Assembly (NCBI RefSeq): GCF_900109665.1
Contig: NZ_FOAO01000001.1
Coordinates: 124,001-188,000 of the forward strand
Length of the DNA: 64,000 bases
Source: Blastococcus sp. DSM 46786
GTDB lineage: Bacteria > Actinomycetota > Actinomycetes > Mycobacteriales > Geodermatophilaceae
Direction: 5' to 3'
The notes beneath the pieces were generated by a model, which saw only the letters and a list, made by a program, of their open reading frames with translations, did not search any database and was not told the DNA's origin. Of this stretch, positions 54,215 through 64,000 are shown in pieces. The stretch's first letter is position 1; every line of letters starts with the position of its first letter. The position numbers were made by a program, and so were the translations under genes.

Positions 54215-54715
54215 GGCTGGTGCTGCGTCCCTTCCGCCCGGCCGACGTCGAGGCGGTGCACCGCGCCTCGCAGGACCCGGAGACCCAGCGCTGGTAGAAG
54301 GACCCCCGTGCCCCCCTGCCCTCGCACGCTCGGGCCGGGTCCCTGCACGGGCGCCGTACGCGAGCGGTCCGACGGCACGGGGCTCTCGGTCGTCGTCGAG
54401 GCCGGCGGGGAGCTGGCCGGCACCGCAGGGCTCTACCTCCGTCCCGGGCGCCTCGGCCCGGAGATCGGCTACACGGTCGCCCCCTGGGCGCGCGGCAACG
54501 GCTACGCCGCGGAGACGGCGCACGCGCTCGCCGGGTGGGCGCTCGGGCTCGGCGCCCCCAGGGTGCACCTGTTCGTCGACGTGGCGAACACCGTCTCGCA
54601 GGTCGTGGCCCGGCGTGCGGGCTTCCGCGAGGAGGGCGTGGTGCGCGCCTGCCTGGACCAGCGCGACGGCAGCCGGACCGACGCGGTGCTGTTCGGCAGG
54701 CTCGCCGGCGACTGA
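54211..54715 (+). pseudogene. GNAT acetyltransferase broken by R1 repeats
   Basis: The frame GRLVLRPFRPADVEAVHRAS ... PETQRW is the classic N-terminus of a GNAT acetyltransferase. It ends in TAG (54295-54297), which is the first codon of an R1 copy. After the copy, a different frame continues DGTGLSVVVEAGGELAGTAGLYLR, then YTVAPWARGNGYAAETAHAL and VSQVVARRAGFREEGV, the acetyl-CoA binding and C-terminal parts. About 20 residues between are replaced. A further R1 copy lies at its 5' end. A short GTG ORF from 54308 would lack the N-terminal domain, so the gene is considered broken. Confidence 0.75.
54295..54352 (+). repeat. R1 repeat inserted in the GNAT gene
   Basis: TAG, AAGGA, CCCGTGC (54305-54311) pairing perfectly with GCACGGG (54345-54351), with CTCGCACGCTCGGG in the loop. 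The arms differ from the neighbour copy (GTCC/GGAC versus GTGC/GCAC), a compensatory change. Confidence 0.8.
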
Positions 54716-54815
54716 GCCGGGCACGGCCGGCGACTGGACCGGGCACGGCCGGCGGCGGAGCGGGGCACGGCCGGCGGCGGAGCGGGGCACGGCCGGCGGC
54801 CGTGCCCCGCCCGGT
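54715..54815. repeat. 22-23-bp tandem array after the GNAT pseudogene
   Basis: Repeated units GGGCACGGCCGGCG(G/A)C... follow the stop, beginning with GCCGGGCACGGCCGGCGACTGGA. Each holds a variant of the gene-end sequence GCCGGCGACTGA. The last unit forms the terminator at 54784-54808. Confidence 0.75.
54784..54808. terminator. Hairpin between GNAT array and hpf
   Basis: GGGGCACGGCC (54784-54794) pairs perfectly with GGCCGTGCCCC (54798-54808) around a 3-base loop, between convergent genes. Confidence 0.8.
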
Positions 54816-55507
54816 CAGGCGTTCGCCGGTTGCGCCACCGCGGCCGGCGCGGACGCCGGGGCGCCGCCGTCCTGCGACACGGGCGCGAGGCGGATCAGGC
54901 CGTAGTCGTAGGCGTGCCGGCGGTAGACGACCGTCGGCTGGCCGGTGTCGGCGCACTGGAACAGGAAGAAGTCGTGGCCGACCAGCTCCATCTCGTGGAG
55001 CGCCTGGTCGACGGTCATCGGCGTCGCCGGGTGGTGCTTCTCCCGCACGATCTGCCCGGGCAGGTGCTCGTCGAGGTCGGTGACGTGCGGCCCCGACGCG
55101 AGCTCGCGGTCGAGCTCGAGCTGCTGCTCGATGGTCAGCTCGGGGTGACCGGTGTCCGGCGCGGCGCCGGTCAGGCGCACGCTGTCGGGGGTCCGCCGGC
55201 CGTGGTGCACCCGGCGGCGGTCGGCCGCCCGGCGCAGCCGGTTGTCCAGCTTGGCGCAGGCCAGGTCGAGCGCCGCGTAGAAGTCCGGGCCCGCGGCCTC
55301 GGCGCGGACCACCGGACCCTTGCCGCGCAGCGTGATCTCCACGCGCTGGCAGCTGGCCGACTGGCGGGGGTTCTTCTCGTGGAAGAGCTCGACGTCGATG
55401 CGGGACAGCTTGGCGTCGAACCGCTCCAGCTGGCCGACCTTGTCCTCGACGTGTTGGCGGTAGTGCTCAGGGACCTCGACGTTGCGACCACGGACCACGA
55501 TCTCCAT
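54815..55507 (-). CDS. hpf: Long-form ribosome hibernation promoting factor
   Basis: A 230-residue HPF of the long type: the N-terminal domain (VVRGRNVEVPEHYRQHVEDKVGQLERF ... CQRVEITLRGKGPVVRAEAAG, ~1-90) binds the 30S subunit, and the C-terminal domain (VDQALHEMELVGHDFFLF ... VVYRRHAYDYGLIRLAP) dimerises ribosomes. The ATG has TCCC-GGGAGG upstream. A TAGCGT -10 box (reverse strand 55545-55550) ~38 bases before the ATG fits a short leader. It corresponds to Rv3241c, next to comF and secA. Confidence 0.92.
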   Translation of the reverse strand: MEIVVRGRNVEVPEHYRQHVEDKVGQLERFDAKLSRIDVELFHEKNPRQSASCQRVEITLRGKGPVVRAEAAGPDFYAALDLACAKLDNRLRRAADRRRVHHGRRTPDSVRLTGAAPDTGHPELTIEQQLELDRELASGPHVTDLDEHLPGQIVREKHHPATPMTVDQALHEMELVGHDFFLFQCADTGQPTVVYRRHAYDYGLIRLAPVSQDGGAPASAPAAVAQPANA

Positions 55508-55544
55508 GGGACCTCCCGGTTGGGGACGGGCGTTGGTCGCTTCG

Positions 55545-55550
55545 ACGCTA
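55545..55550 (-). promoter_or_regulatory. -10 box TAGCGT for hpf
   Basis: The reverse strand reads TAGCGT ~38 bases before the hpf ATG, with GGGAGG as ribosome binding site between. It overlaps the comF stop region. Confidence 0.45.
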
Positions 55551-56333
55551 GTCCCTCCCCCGGGACCGCGACAGTCGATCGAGGTCGTGGTGGAGGACGG
55601 TCCCGGGCCGGTACCCGGCGCTCGCGGGAGTGGCCTGAGGTGGGCCGGCCGGTGTCCGCGGGGTGGCCGCGACGACCGCCGCGACGACCTCTCCGGCCGC
55701 ACCGGGAGCGACCTGCAGCGCCCGCGCCGCCTCGGTCAGCGTGGCCCCGGTGGTGACCACGTCGTCGACGAGGACGACCAGGTCACCGGCCGGTCGGTGC
55801 GGGCCGGTGACCTCGAAGGTGCCGGCCAGGTTGGCCCGCCGCTCGGCGGCCGACAGCCCCGACGAGTCCCGGACGCGGCCGCGCCGGCGCAGCACCCGGC
55901 CCTCGTCTGCCACCACCCCGGCCGCCCGCAGCTCGGCCACGGCCTGACGGGTCAGCTCCCGCACGTGGTCCCTGCCCCGGGACCGGAGGGCGGCGCGGGA
56001 TGCGGGGACCGGCACCAGCAGCAGCGGCGGATCCCCGTCGACGCCCAGCCGGACGGCGGCGACGGCGAGGGCCAGCGCAGTGCCCAGCGGCGCGGCGAGC
56101 TCCGCCCGCCCCTGTTCCTTGAAGGCGTTGACCACCGGCCGCACCGGGCCGGCGTAGACCGCCGCGGCGACCGTCGGGGGGAACCCCGCCGGGAACCGCC
56201 GGGGCGACGCCAGGTGGGGTGCGGCGAGCAGCCGGGCGCAGCGGGCGCAGAGCACCGCCCCCGGCAGCCCGCACCCGGCGCAGCAGCGGGGCAGCACGAG
56301 GTCGGCCAGCGCCGACAGCACCCCGGGGCCCAC
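55548..56333 (-). CDS. ComF-family phosphoribosyltransferase
   Basis: A 261-residue protein. CCAGCGLPGAVLCARCARLL (~17-36) is the N-terminal zinc ribbon, and VVLVDDVVTTGATLTEAARAL (~186-206) is the phosphoribosyl-pyrophosphate binding loop. ComF-like proteins were named for competence in Bacillus; in actinobacteria their role is unclear. Same order as Rv3242c, between hpf and lpqB. GTG start. Confidence 0.88.
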   Translation of the reverse strand: MGPGVLSALADLVLPRCCAGCGLPGAVLCARCARLLAAPHLASPRRFPAGFPPTVAAAVYAGPVRPVVNAFKEQGRAELAAPLGTALALAVAAVRLGVDGDPPLLLVPVPASRAALRSRGRDHVRELTRQAVAELRAAGVVADEGRVLRRRGRVRDSSGLSAAERRANLAGTFEVTGPHRPAGDLVVLVDDVVTTGATLTEAARALQVAPGAAGEVVAAVVAATPRTPAGPPQATPASAGYRPGTVLHHDLDRLSRSRGRD

Positions 56334-56400
56334 CGCCCCAGCCTGCCCGCCGGGTCGGCCTCCGGGAGGCCTCCGCCGGCGGTTGTGGACGGCGCCCGGT

Positions 56401-58128
56401 TCAGGACGGGTAGAACGGCGCCGTCCCGGGCAGCGGCTCGGCGCCGCGGACGAGGGTCACCCACCGGCCGCCGGCGAGCTGCCAGATCGTGGCGCCGGCG
56501 CTCACCAGCGCCTGCCGCGACGGTGCGACCGCGAGCGCCGTCGGCTGGCTGGGCAGCCCGGAGGTGGACACCGGGGCGAGCCCCCAGCCGTCGACCCCGA
56601 CCGTGTACGGGACGATGCGGTCCTCGCCCGCGTCGCCCGCGAGCACCATCAGGCTGCCGCTGTCCCGCCAGCCGACGTCGATGACCCCGGCCAGGGTGGG
56701 CGCCACGTCGCGCAAATCGCGCAGCACCACCGCGCCGTCGTCCGCGGAGCGGACCACGGTGCCGACGTGCACCCGACGGCCCTGGGCGCCGTCGATCACG
56801 ACGGCGGCGCGCACGCCGTCGGGCGAGAGCTGCAGCACCTCGGCACGCCCGAGACCCGGGAGGGTCGGGGCGGCGACCGGCTGCGGCGGCCCCCCGGCGG
56901 GCACCCGGACGAGCTCGGTGCCGTCACGCACCACCCACGCCTCCGTGCGGGTCGCGGCGACGGTGGGTGCGCTGATCGAGGCCCCGCTGAGCACGGGGGC
57001 CAGCTCCCCGCCGTAGGGGCCGGCGAGCAGCGTGGCGCCCGCCTCGTCGGTGCGGACGCCGGTGAGGAAGGAGAGCTGCCCGCCGGCCGCCGCGACGGCG
57101 GCGCTGTCCAGCCCGTAGCGCCCCTCGCCCGCCGGGCCGGGGACCGGATCGCCCTGCGGGACCGTCTCCACGGCCCCGGAGTCGATGTAGTGGCCGACCC
57201 CGTCGACCGGGACCGCGTCGGGGTCGAAGGAGGCCCAGTCCTCGATGGTCTGCTGCCGCGGCACGCCGTCGGGGGTGATCGGCTCCCCGTCGAGCAGGAC
57301 GACGACGTTGACGATCCGCGGCCGGACCAGCTGCTGCAGGCTCCACACCAGCTGGGCGCAGATCTCGGCGAGCAGCGGGGCGGGCTCGGCCGGCAGGCCG
57401 CTGAGCTCCACGGTGGCGGTCTGCCCCTCGACGGTGACGGTGGAGGTCAGCTCCACGCCGCTCAGCGGATTCAGGACGCCGGCGGCCAGCGCCGCCGACG
57501 GCCCGGTGATCAGCCGCTCCACCACCGCGGTGGGCTGGGACTCCCCGCGGATGAGGTAGCGCGGGTCGGGGACCACGCGCGACAGGGTCGGGTCGAGGAA
57601 GTAGGCGTCCACCGGGTCGTAGAGCCGCCGGAAGTCCGGCTCGAGCATGATCAGCCCGTCGGGCGGGTTGGTGATCCGCCACTCGCCGTCGACCTGCTCC
57701 AGGGTGAAGTCACGGGTGAAGACGCCGCGCTCGGCCACGGTGAACACCCCGCGGGGGTCGACGGTGCCGATCAGGTTGGCGGTCACGGTGACCGCGCCCT
57801 CGTCCGTCGTCACCACGGCGTAGTCGGTACCGATGACGCTGATCCCGCTGTCGTCCTGCCAGTTCTCGGCCGGTCCGGGCGCGAGGTACTGCCGGGCCAC
57901 CGGGTGACGGCGGACGGTGCTGGCCGCGGCGTCGATGAACTGGCGCACGATCTCCTCGGCGCTGGCCCCCGGCACCGGGGCGACCGGCTCGATGCCGACG
58001 GCTTCCGGCACCCCGGCCGGCGCCTGGGTGATCAGCACCGTCGCCGAGTCGGTGGGCACGGTGGAGCAGGAGACCAGGGTCAGCACCGCCGTGAGCAGCG
58101 CCAGGGCGACCGACGCACGCCGGCTCAC
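56401..58128 (-). CDS. lpqB: LpqB lipoprotein, MtrB-associated
   Basis: A 575-residue lipoprotein. The signal SRRASVALALLTAVLTLVSC ends in a lipobox with Cys21. The N-terminal region is a GerMN-like fold (WRITNPPDGLIMLEPDFRRLY, FLDPTLSRVVPDPRYL), and the C-terminal half is a beta-propeller (LDSAAVAAAGGQLSFLTGV ..., GRAEVLQLSPDGVRAAVVID). LpqB binds the MtrB sensor and affects its signalling and cell division. GTG at 58128 overlaps the mtrB stop, so the two are translationally coupled. Corresponds to Rv3244c. Confidence 0.92.
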   Translation of the reverse strand: MSRRASVALALLTAVLTLVSCSTVPTDSATVLITQAPAGVPEAVGIEPVAPVPGASAEEIVRQFIDAAASTVRRHPVARQYLAPGPAENWQDDSGISVIGTDYAVVTTDEGAVTVTANLIGTVDPRGVFTVAERGVFTRDFTLEQVDGEWRITNPPDGLIMLEPDFRRLYDPVDAYFLDPTLSRVVPDPRYLIRGESQPTAVVERLITGPSAALAAGVLNPLSGVELTSTVTVEGQTATVELSGLPAEPAPLLAEICAQLVWSLQQLVRPRIVNVVVLLDGEPITPDGVPRQQTIEDWASFDPDAVPVDGVGHYIDSGAVETVPQGDPVPGPAGEGRYGLDSAAVAAAGGQLSFLTGVRTDEAGATLLAGPYGGELAPVLSGASISAPTVAATRTEAWVVRDGTELVRVPAGGPPQPVAAPTLPGLGRAEVLQLSPDGVRAAVVIDGAQGRRVHVGTVVRSADDGAVVLRDLRDVAPTLAGVIDVGWRDSGSLMVLAGDAGEDRIVPYTVGVDGWGLAPVSTSGLPSQPTALAVAPSRQALVSAGATIWQLAGGRWVTLVRGAEPLPGTAPFYPS

Positions 58129-59852
58129 CGCAGCACCCCCGGTCGGCGGAGCTTCACCGGTCGCAGCGGCAGCGGCGAGCTGGTCAGGTCGGTGCCGGCC
58201 ATCAGCGGCAGCGTGAGCCGGAACTGCGCACCCGCGCCGGGCTGGCCCCACACCTGCAACCAGCCGCCGTGCAGGCGGGCGTCCTCGAGGCTGATGGACA
58301 GGCCCAGCCCGCTGCCGCCGACGGTGCGCACCCGGGAGGGGTCGGCCCGCCAGAACCGGTCGAACACGTGCTGCGCCTCCCCCGGGCTCAGGCCCACGCC
58401 GTGGTCGCGCACGGTGACCGCGGCCGCCGACCGGTTGGCCGCCAGCGTGATCTCCACCGGGCGGCCGGACCCGTGCTCGATCGCGTTGCCGACCAGGTTG
58501 CGCAGGATCCGCTCCACCCGGCGGACGTCGACCTCGGCGAGGACGCTCTCGTCCGGCCGGGTGACCACGAGCTCGCAGGCGTGCCGCTCGGCCAGCGCGC
58601 TCATCCCGTCGACGACCCGGCCGACCAGCGCCCCCATGTCGGCGGGGGCGGAGTCGAGCACGGCCGCGCCGGCGTCGTACCGGCTGATCTCCAGCAGGTC
58701 GGTCAGCAGCGCCTCGAAGCGGTCGAGCTCGGCGCGCAGGAGCTCGGCGGAGCGGGCCACGTGCGCCGGGAAGTCCTCCCGCGCCTCGTGCAGCACCTCG
58801 GCGGCCATCTGCACGGTGGTCAGCGGGGTGCGCAGCTCGTGCGACACGTCGGAGGTGAAGCGCTGCTGCAGCTGCGACAGCCCCTCCAGCTGGGTGATCT
58901 GCCGCTGCAGGCTGTCGGCCATCGCGTTGAAGCTCGTCGCCAGCCGCGCCAGGTCGTCCTCGCCGCGCACCGCCATCCGCTCCTCGAGCTGGCCCTCGGC
59001 GAGCCGCTGCGCGGTGCCGGCCGCCTGCCGCACCGGGTCCACCACCAGCCGGGTGACCAGGACGCCGATGCCGACCACGAGCAGGGTGAGCGCGACGCCG
59101 CTGATGAGCACGGTGGTGCGGATCAGGCCGAGGCTCTCCTGCTCCTGCTGCAGCGGGAAGACGTAGTAGAGCTCGATGCGATCGGGCCCCTGCGCGTCCC
59201 CGGTCACCGGTGCGCCCACCACGAGGCTGGGCCGTGGGTCCCCCGCGTCGCCGGGGACCATGTCGTACTTCGACGCCTGGTTGCCGGCATCCACCGCGGC
59301 CCGCAGCTCCTGGGGCAGCGCGGCGGTGAGCGGCCGGCGGTTGGTGGCGGGGATCTCGGTACCGCCGGAAGGCCGGTAGACCATGACGACGTCGAAGTCA
59401 CCGGCCGCACCGCCGCGGTCCAGCAGCTGGTTCACCGTGCGGGCGAGGGTGGCCCGGACGCTGGCGGCGTCGCCGGTCGCGATGCCGGCCACCTCGCTCT
59501 GGGCGTACACGACGCCGGCCTGCACCTGGTCGATCGCGGCCTGCCGCTTCACGTCGAGCAGCTGGTCCTTGATCTGGCTGAACAGCACCAGGCTCACGAT
59601 CACGACCACGGTGCCGGCGAGCAGCATGGTGATGGCGCCGATGCGCACCTGCAGCGACGAGCGCCAGGTCCGGGCCGCCCGGGCGCCGAGCTCGCGGAGG
59701 GTCCGCCTCGTGCGGCGGTGCGCCCGCCCGGCCCGGCGGCGCAGCCCGCGCCCCAGCCGAGTCAGCTCCTCGCGGGTGCCCGGCCGGCCTCCGCCCCCCG
59801 GCGGGAAGCGGTCCGCACCCGTGCCCGTCTCGGGGGTCCGGGTGGCTGTCAC
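58125..59852 (-). CDS. mtrB: MtrB sensor histidine kinase
   Basis: A 575-residue sensor kinase. Two transmembrane helices at ~72-92 and ~246-268 bracket an extracellular domain of ~150 residues, followed by a HAMP domain (~269-320). SDVSHELRTPL carries His338, and NLVGNAIEHG, GVGLSPGEAQHVFDRFWR and GGSGLGLSI are the N, G1 and G2 boxes. MtrAB controls cell-wall homeostasis and division in actinobacteria. GTG start at 59852. It is coupled to lpqB and 151 bases downstream of mtrA. Confidence 0.94.
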   Translation of the reverse strand: MTATRTPETGTGADRFPPGGGGRPGTREELTRLGRGLRRRAGRAHRRTRRTLRELGARAARTWRSSLQVRIGAITMLLAGTVVVIVSLVLFSQIKDQLLDVKRQAAIDQVQAGVVYAQSEVAGIATGDAASVRATLARTVNQLLDRGGAAGDFDVVMVYRPSGGTEIPATNRRPLTAALPQELRAAVDAGNQASKYDMVPGDAGDPRPSLVVGAPVTGDAQGPDRIELYYVFPLQQEQESLGLIRTTVLISGVALTLLVVGIGVLVTRLVVDPVRQAAGTAQRLAEGQLEERMAVRGEDDLARLATSFNAMADSLQRQITQLEGLSQLQQRFTSDVSHELRTPLTTVQMAAEVLHEAREDFPAHVARSAELLRAELDRFEALLTDLLEISRYDAGAAVLDSAPADMGALVGRVVDGMSALAERHACELVVTRPDESVLAEVDVRRVERILRNLVGNAIEHGSGRPVEITLAANRSAAAVTVRDHGVGLSPGEAQHVFDRFWRADPSRVRTVGGSGLGLSISLEDARLHGGWLQVWGQPGAGAQFRLTLPLMAGTDLTSSPLPLRPVKLRRPGVLR

Positions 59853-60003
59853 CGCTCCAGTGTCACCCGGTCGGCGCCGGGAGCGGGGAGCCCGCGCACG
59901 GGAACGGCCGACCCGCCCCCGCTCACGGTGCACACCGGTTCGCTGCCGCGGCCCGCTCCGCTCCTCGCTCGTCCCTCGCTGCGATGCTCACGGACCTGTC
60001 CGC

Positions 60004-60720
<717 letters not shown>

Positions 60721-60806
60721 TCTGCGCTGTTCAGGGCGCTGAGGGGGCTGCACCCCACTCGCGCGGGTGGCTGCCGGGGCGGGTGGGACGACCGGATCCA
60801 CCCGTA

Positions 60807-60866
60807 GGCATAGGAAGCTCTACGTGCGTCTCGGGGGCCGAAGACGCAGGTAGAGCTTCCTATGCC
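60807..60866. repeat. 60-bp near-perfect palindrome
   Basis: GGCATAGGAAGCTCTAC-G-TGCGTCT and its complement, with one G-G mismatch, surround CGGGGGCCGA: 25 bp of stem. It is distinctly AT-richer than flanking DNA and lies between mtrA and sahH. It may be a palindromic repeat or the sahH terminator. Confidence 0.65.
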
Positions 60867-60871
60867 CCCTG

Positions 60872-60917
60872 GTGAGGGACTGGAACGGCCCGGCTGCAGG
60901 GGAGCAGCGGGGTCCTC

Positions 60918-60920
<3 letters not shown>
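60872..60920 (-). repeat. R1 repeat anchored at the sahH stop codon
   Basis: After the TGA the reverse strand reads GAGGACCCCGCTGC, then TCCCCT, then GCAGCCGGGCC; GCTGC/GCAGC pair, with outer arms matched except one position. A short copy lacking the central block. Confidence 0.6.
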
Positions 60921-62402
<1,482 letters not shown>

Positions 62403-62512
62403 GTCGCTCCAGTGTCCGCGCCCGACCGTGGACCGGCGGGCGCTGAGGGGTCGCTGAGGATGAGCGAGCATGCCGAGGCTTCGGCGGGGCTCGTACCGCC
62501 GTCCAGGATAGG

Positions 62513-62570
62513 TGAAGGACCCCGTCCTCCTCGCCCCTCGCAGGCTCGAGGCGAGCCTCTGGACGGGGCC
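62513..62570 (+). repeat. R1 repeat upstream of sahH
   Basis: TGA, AGGA, CCCCGTCC (62520-62527) pairing perfectly with GGACGGGG (62561-62568), with inner CTCGCC/GGCGAG. No open frame ends at its TGA, so this copy is free-standing, between the sahH and HNH genes. Confidence 0.75.
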
Positions 62571-62592
62571 TGACCGGCGGCCGGCCGCCGGG

Positions 62593-63486
62593 TCAGGACT
62601 CGCAGCCGACGCCGTCCCCGTCGCCGTCGAACCGCTCCGAGAACCCCGGCTCGCCGCGGTGGATGGGTGCGGCGCCGGCCGCGCGGACCGCGGCGCAGTC
62701 CGCATAGGACGCCGGCGCGGTGGCCCCGTCCGGTGCGGACCGGACGGCGGGCAGCGAGGCACCGGCCGGCAGGGGCTCGTCGGGACACCGCGCCAGCACG
62801 CCGGCCATGGCATCCCGCTCGGCCTGCGTGGCCCAGAGCCCGTAGCCGGCCTTCACGGCGACCTGCCGGGCCACGTAGGCGCACCGGTAGCCGTTCGCCG
62901 GCGGCAGCCAGGTGGCGGCGTCGCCGTCGCCCTTCTGCATGTTGAGCGGCCCGTCGACGGCGAGCAGGTTGAGCGGGTCGTTGGCGAACCGGACCCGGCG
63001 CTCCTCGTCCCAGGCCTGCGCGCCCTTCTGCCAGGCGTCCGACAGCGCGACCACGTGGTCGACCTGCACGTCGTCGCTGGTGTCCTGGCCGCGCTGGAAG
63101 GCGATCGTGCTGCCCGAGTACGGGTCGGCGAGGGTGCCGGTGCGGACGACGCAGTCGCGCGTACCCGGCTCGAACGTCTCCCCCGTCAGGTCGCGGGCCA
63201 GGACGTCGTTGCGCGTGTCGCAGCCGTTGCGGTCGGTGTCGACCCAGCCGTCGCCGAACTCGTCGCGGTCGTAGCCGGTCCTCGGCGCGCGACCTTTGAC
63301 CTCGAGCGCGTCCAGCGCCGCCAGTGCGGAGCCGGCGACCGGCGCGGGGCCCTCCGACGTCGCCCCGGTGCGGTCGCCGCTCTCGGCGACGTCCACCGCC
63401 TCGCAGGCCGGCAGCGCCGCCAGCAGACCCACGCCCACGAGGGCGGCGGCCAGCCGGCGCGGCCGGGACCCGGGTCGGACGTGCAC
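62593..63486 (-). CDS. Secreted HNH-type (DUF1524) nuclease with excalibur domain
   Basis: A 297-residue lipoprotein. The signal [19 protein letters not shown] ends in a lipobox with Cys28. The middle has [40 protein letters not shown] (~141-180), the DUF1524 HNH nuclease with DH, N and N residues, and the last ~40 residues ([23 protein letters not shown], then [13 protein letters not shown]) form an excalibur-type calcium-binding domain. Probably degrades extracellular DNA, perhaps for nutrition or competition. GTG start with GGGGGAG upstream. Confidence 0.85.
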   Translation of the reverse strand: MHVRPGSRPRRLAAALVGVGLLAALPACEAVDVAESGDRTGATSEGPAPVAGSALAALDALEVKGRAPRTGYDRDEFGDGWVDTDRNGCDTRNDVLARDLTGETFEPGTRDCVVRTGTLADPYSGSTIAFQRGQDTSDDVQVDHVVALSDAWQKGAQAWDEERRVRFANDPLNLLAVDGPLNMQKGDGDAATWLPPANGYRCAYVARQVAVKAGYGLWATQAERDAMAGVLARCPDEPLPAGASLPAVRSAPDGATAPASYADCAAVRAAGAAPIHRGEPGFSERFDGDGDGVGCES

Positions 63487-63594
63487 GTGACTCCCCCACC
63501 AGCCGGACGGCGAACGGCCCGACGCTAGGCCGGTCCGCCGCGAGCCCGGCGGCGCAACGCCGAGGCGGGCGGCGTCAGGGCGTGCCGGCGGAGG

Positions 63595-64000
63595 TCAGCG
63601 GCCGGCCTCGCTCTCGAACAGCTGCGCCCAGGTCTGCCGGTCGGAGAGCTCGGGCAGGGCGGCGCGCCAGCGGTCGCGGGCACCGCCCCCCTCCCGCACG
63701 AGGCGCACCAGCACCGACGCACCCTGCCGCGCCGACCGCAGCATCACCTCGCGGTCGAACCGCCGCAGCCGCACCCCCTCCTGGGACGGGTCGGTCACCA
63801 CCGCGGTGTCGAAGAGGGACACGTGCCACCAGTGGGCGTCGGCCGCGTTGATCGCCGCCGTGCCCTGGTTCCGCTGGCGCAACTGCCAGAGGATCCGCTT
63901 GACCAGGACCAGGCCCAGCATCGACGGCGCACCGGCCGGCGCGGTCCGCCGCATGTCGACCGCGGCCACACCGGGCACCGACGAGGCCGGGTGGTTCTTC
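63595..64000 (-). CDS. Galactofuranosyltransferase GlfT2-like, C-terminal part
   Basis: About 135 C-terminal residues at the right edge. ADAHWWHVSLFDTAVVTD (about 50 from the start of the visible part) and LPELSDRQTWAQLFESEAG at the end resemble the C-terminus of GlfT2, which polymerises galactofuranose of arabinogalactan. The N-terminal part with the GT2 fold lies beyond base 64000. In M. tuberculosis glfT2 is elsewhere, so this is a departure from synteny. Assignment is from memory of the family and not certain. Confidence 0.5.
   Translation of the reverse strand, partial: KNHPASSVPGVAAVDMRRTAPAGAPSMLGLVLVKRILWQLRQRNQGTAAINAADAHWWHVSLFDTAVVTDPSQEGVRLRRFDREVMLRSARQGASVLVRLVREGGGARDRWRAALPELSDRQTWAQLFESEAGR

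Noticed and set aside
54308-54715. Intact short acetyltransferase from the GTG at 54308
   Set aside because: This GTG lies inside the R1 copy, the N-terminal domain is separated by a stop, and the frames do not join.
62403-62510. Possible SAH riboswitch in the sahH leader
   Set aside because: The conserved GAGGAGCGCUGC-like core was not found; only short GC inverted repeats are present.

Overview
The window is very GC-rich DNA, densely coding, with GTG starts about as common as ATG, many 4-base ATGA/GTGA gene overlaps and TAGNNT-type -10 boxes a few bases from start codons. Gene content (whiB7, mycoredoxin, adnA/adnB, moeZ, mtrA/mtrB/lpqB, DUF3107, DUF3152, DUF2510, an F420-type PPOX protein) places it in the Actinomycetota. 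From general recall of protein and repeat style, a Geodermatophilaceae-like chromosome (Blastococcus, Modestobacter, Geodermatophilus) is likely, but that is inference. Much of the order follows the Mycobacterium tuberculosis Rv3195-Rv3248c segment, so this is mainly core chromosome and not an island.

Layout. 1-2.3 kb: edge of a YgjP-type metallopeptidase gene, a tiny DUF5679 zinc protein and a ThiF/cyclodehydratase-like protein coupled to an AarF/ABC1 kinase. 3.6-7.5 kb: the whiB7 locus (AT-rich autoregulatory-type promoter, 106-codon leader ORF, terminator-like hairpin, whiB7), then uvrD2 and divergent mrx1. 7.5-12.4 kb: ANTAR protein, uridine-kinase-like protein, nudC and an M16 peptidase pair. 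12.4-19.1 kb: DUF2510 protein, PrmC-like methyltransferase, M20 peptidase, membrane protein, Tat phosphoesterase, hydrolase, VOC protein, lipoprotein. 19.16-20.0 kb: an 852-bp insertion with terminal inverted repeats, a short flanking duplication and a decayed tnpB. 20-26.6 kb: adnB and adnA, the DNA end-resection helicase-nuclease. 26.7-33.5 kb: glycosyltransferase-51 protein, alkyltransferase-like protein, TIGR03086 protein, moeZ, DUF3152 protein, hydrolase, TetR, DUF3107. 33.7-43.9 kb: ferritin-like protein, DEAD-box helicase, PQQ-repeat protein, hydrolase, MpaB-like protein, RecB-like nuclease, PHP phosphoesterase, PH-domain protein, Nudix and MaoC proteins. 44-50.5 kb: WS/DGAT-like protein, CpaE/CpaB-like pair, BldC-like regulator, LysM protein, DUF6459 protein. 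50.6-64 kb: secA, PPOX protein, a broken GNAT gene, hpf, comF, lpqB-mtrB-mtrA, sahH, a secreted HNH nuclease and the C-terminal end of a GlfT2-like glycosyltransferase.

The most unusual content is non-coding. Two families of short structured repeats are scattered through the window; I call them R1 and R2 here. Many copies start exactly at the stop codon of the preceding gene (stop followed by an AAGGACCCC-like sequence in R1), and copies with different sequences keep complementary arms, that is, compensatory base changes. One R1 copy puts a TAG inside a GNAT acetyltransferase gene, and one R2 copy is fused in frame inside adnB, so both families appear able to move or spread. Two small tandem arrays also repeat the stop-codon end of the gene next to them.

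Functionally the genes link DNA repair (UvrD2, AdnAB, RecB-like nuclease), redox and antibiotic stress (WhiB7, mycoredoxin, F420/PPOX), envelope and division control (MtrAB-LpqB, LysM, GT51, SecA), sulfur-carrier activation (MoeZ) and the methyl cycle (SahH). No rRNA, tRNA, CRISPR array or prophage was seen.
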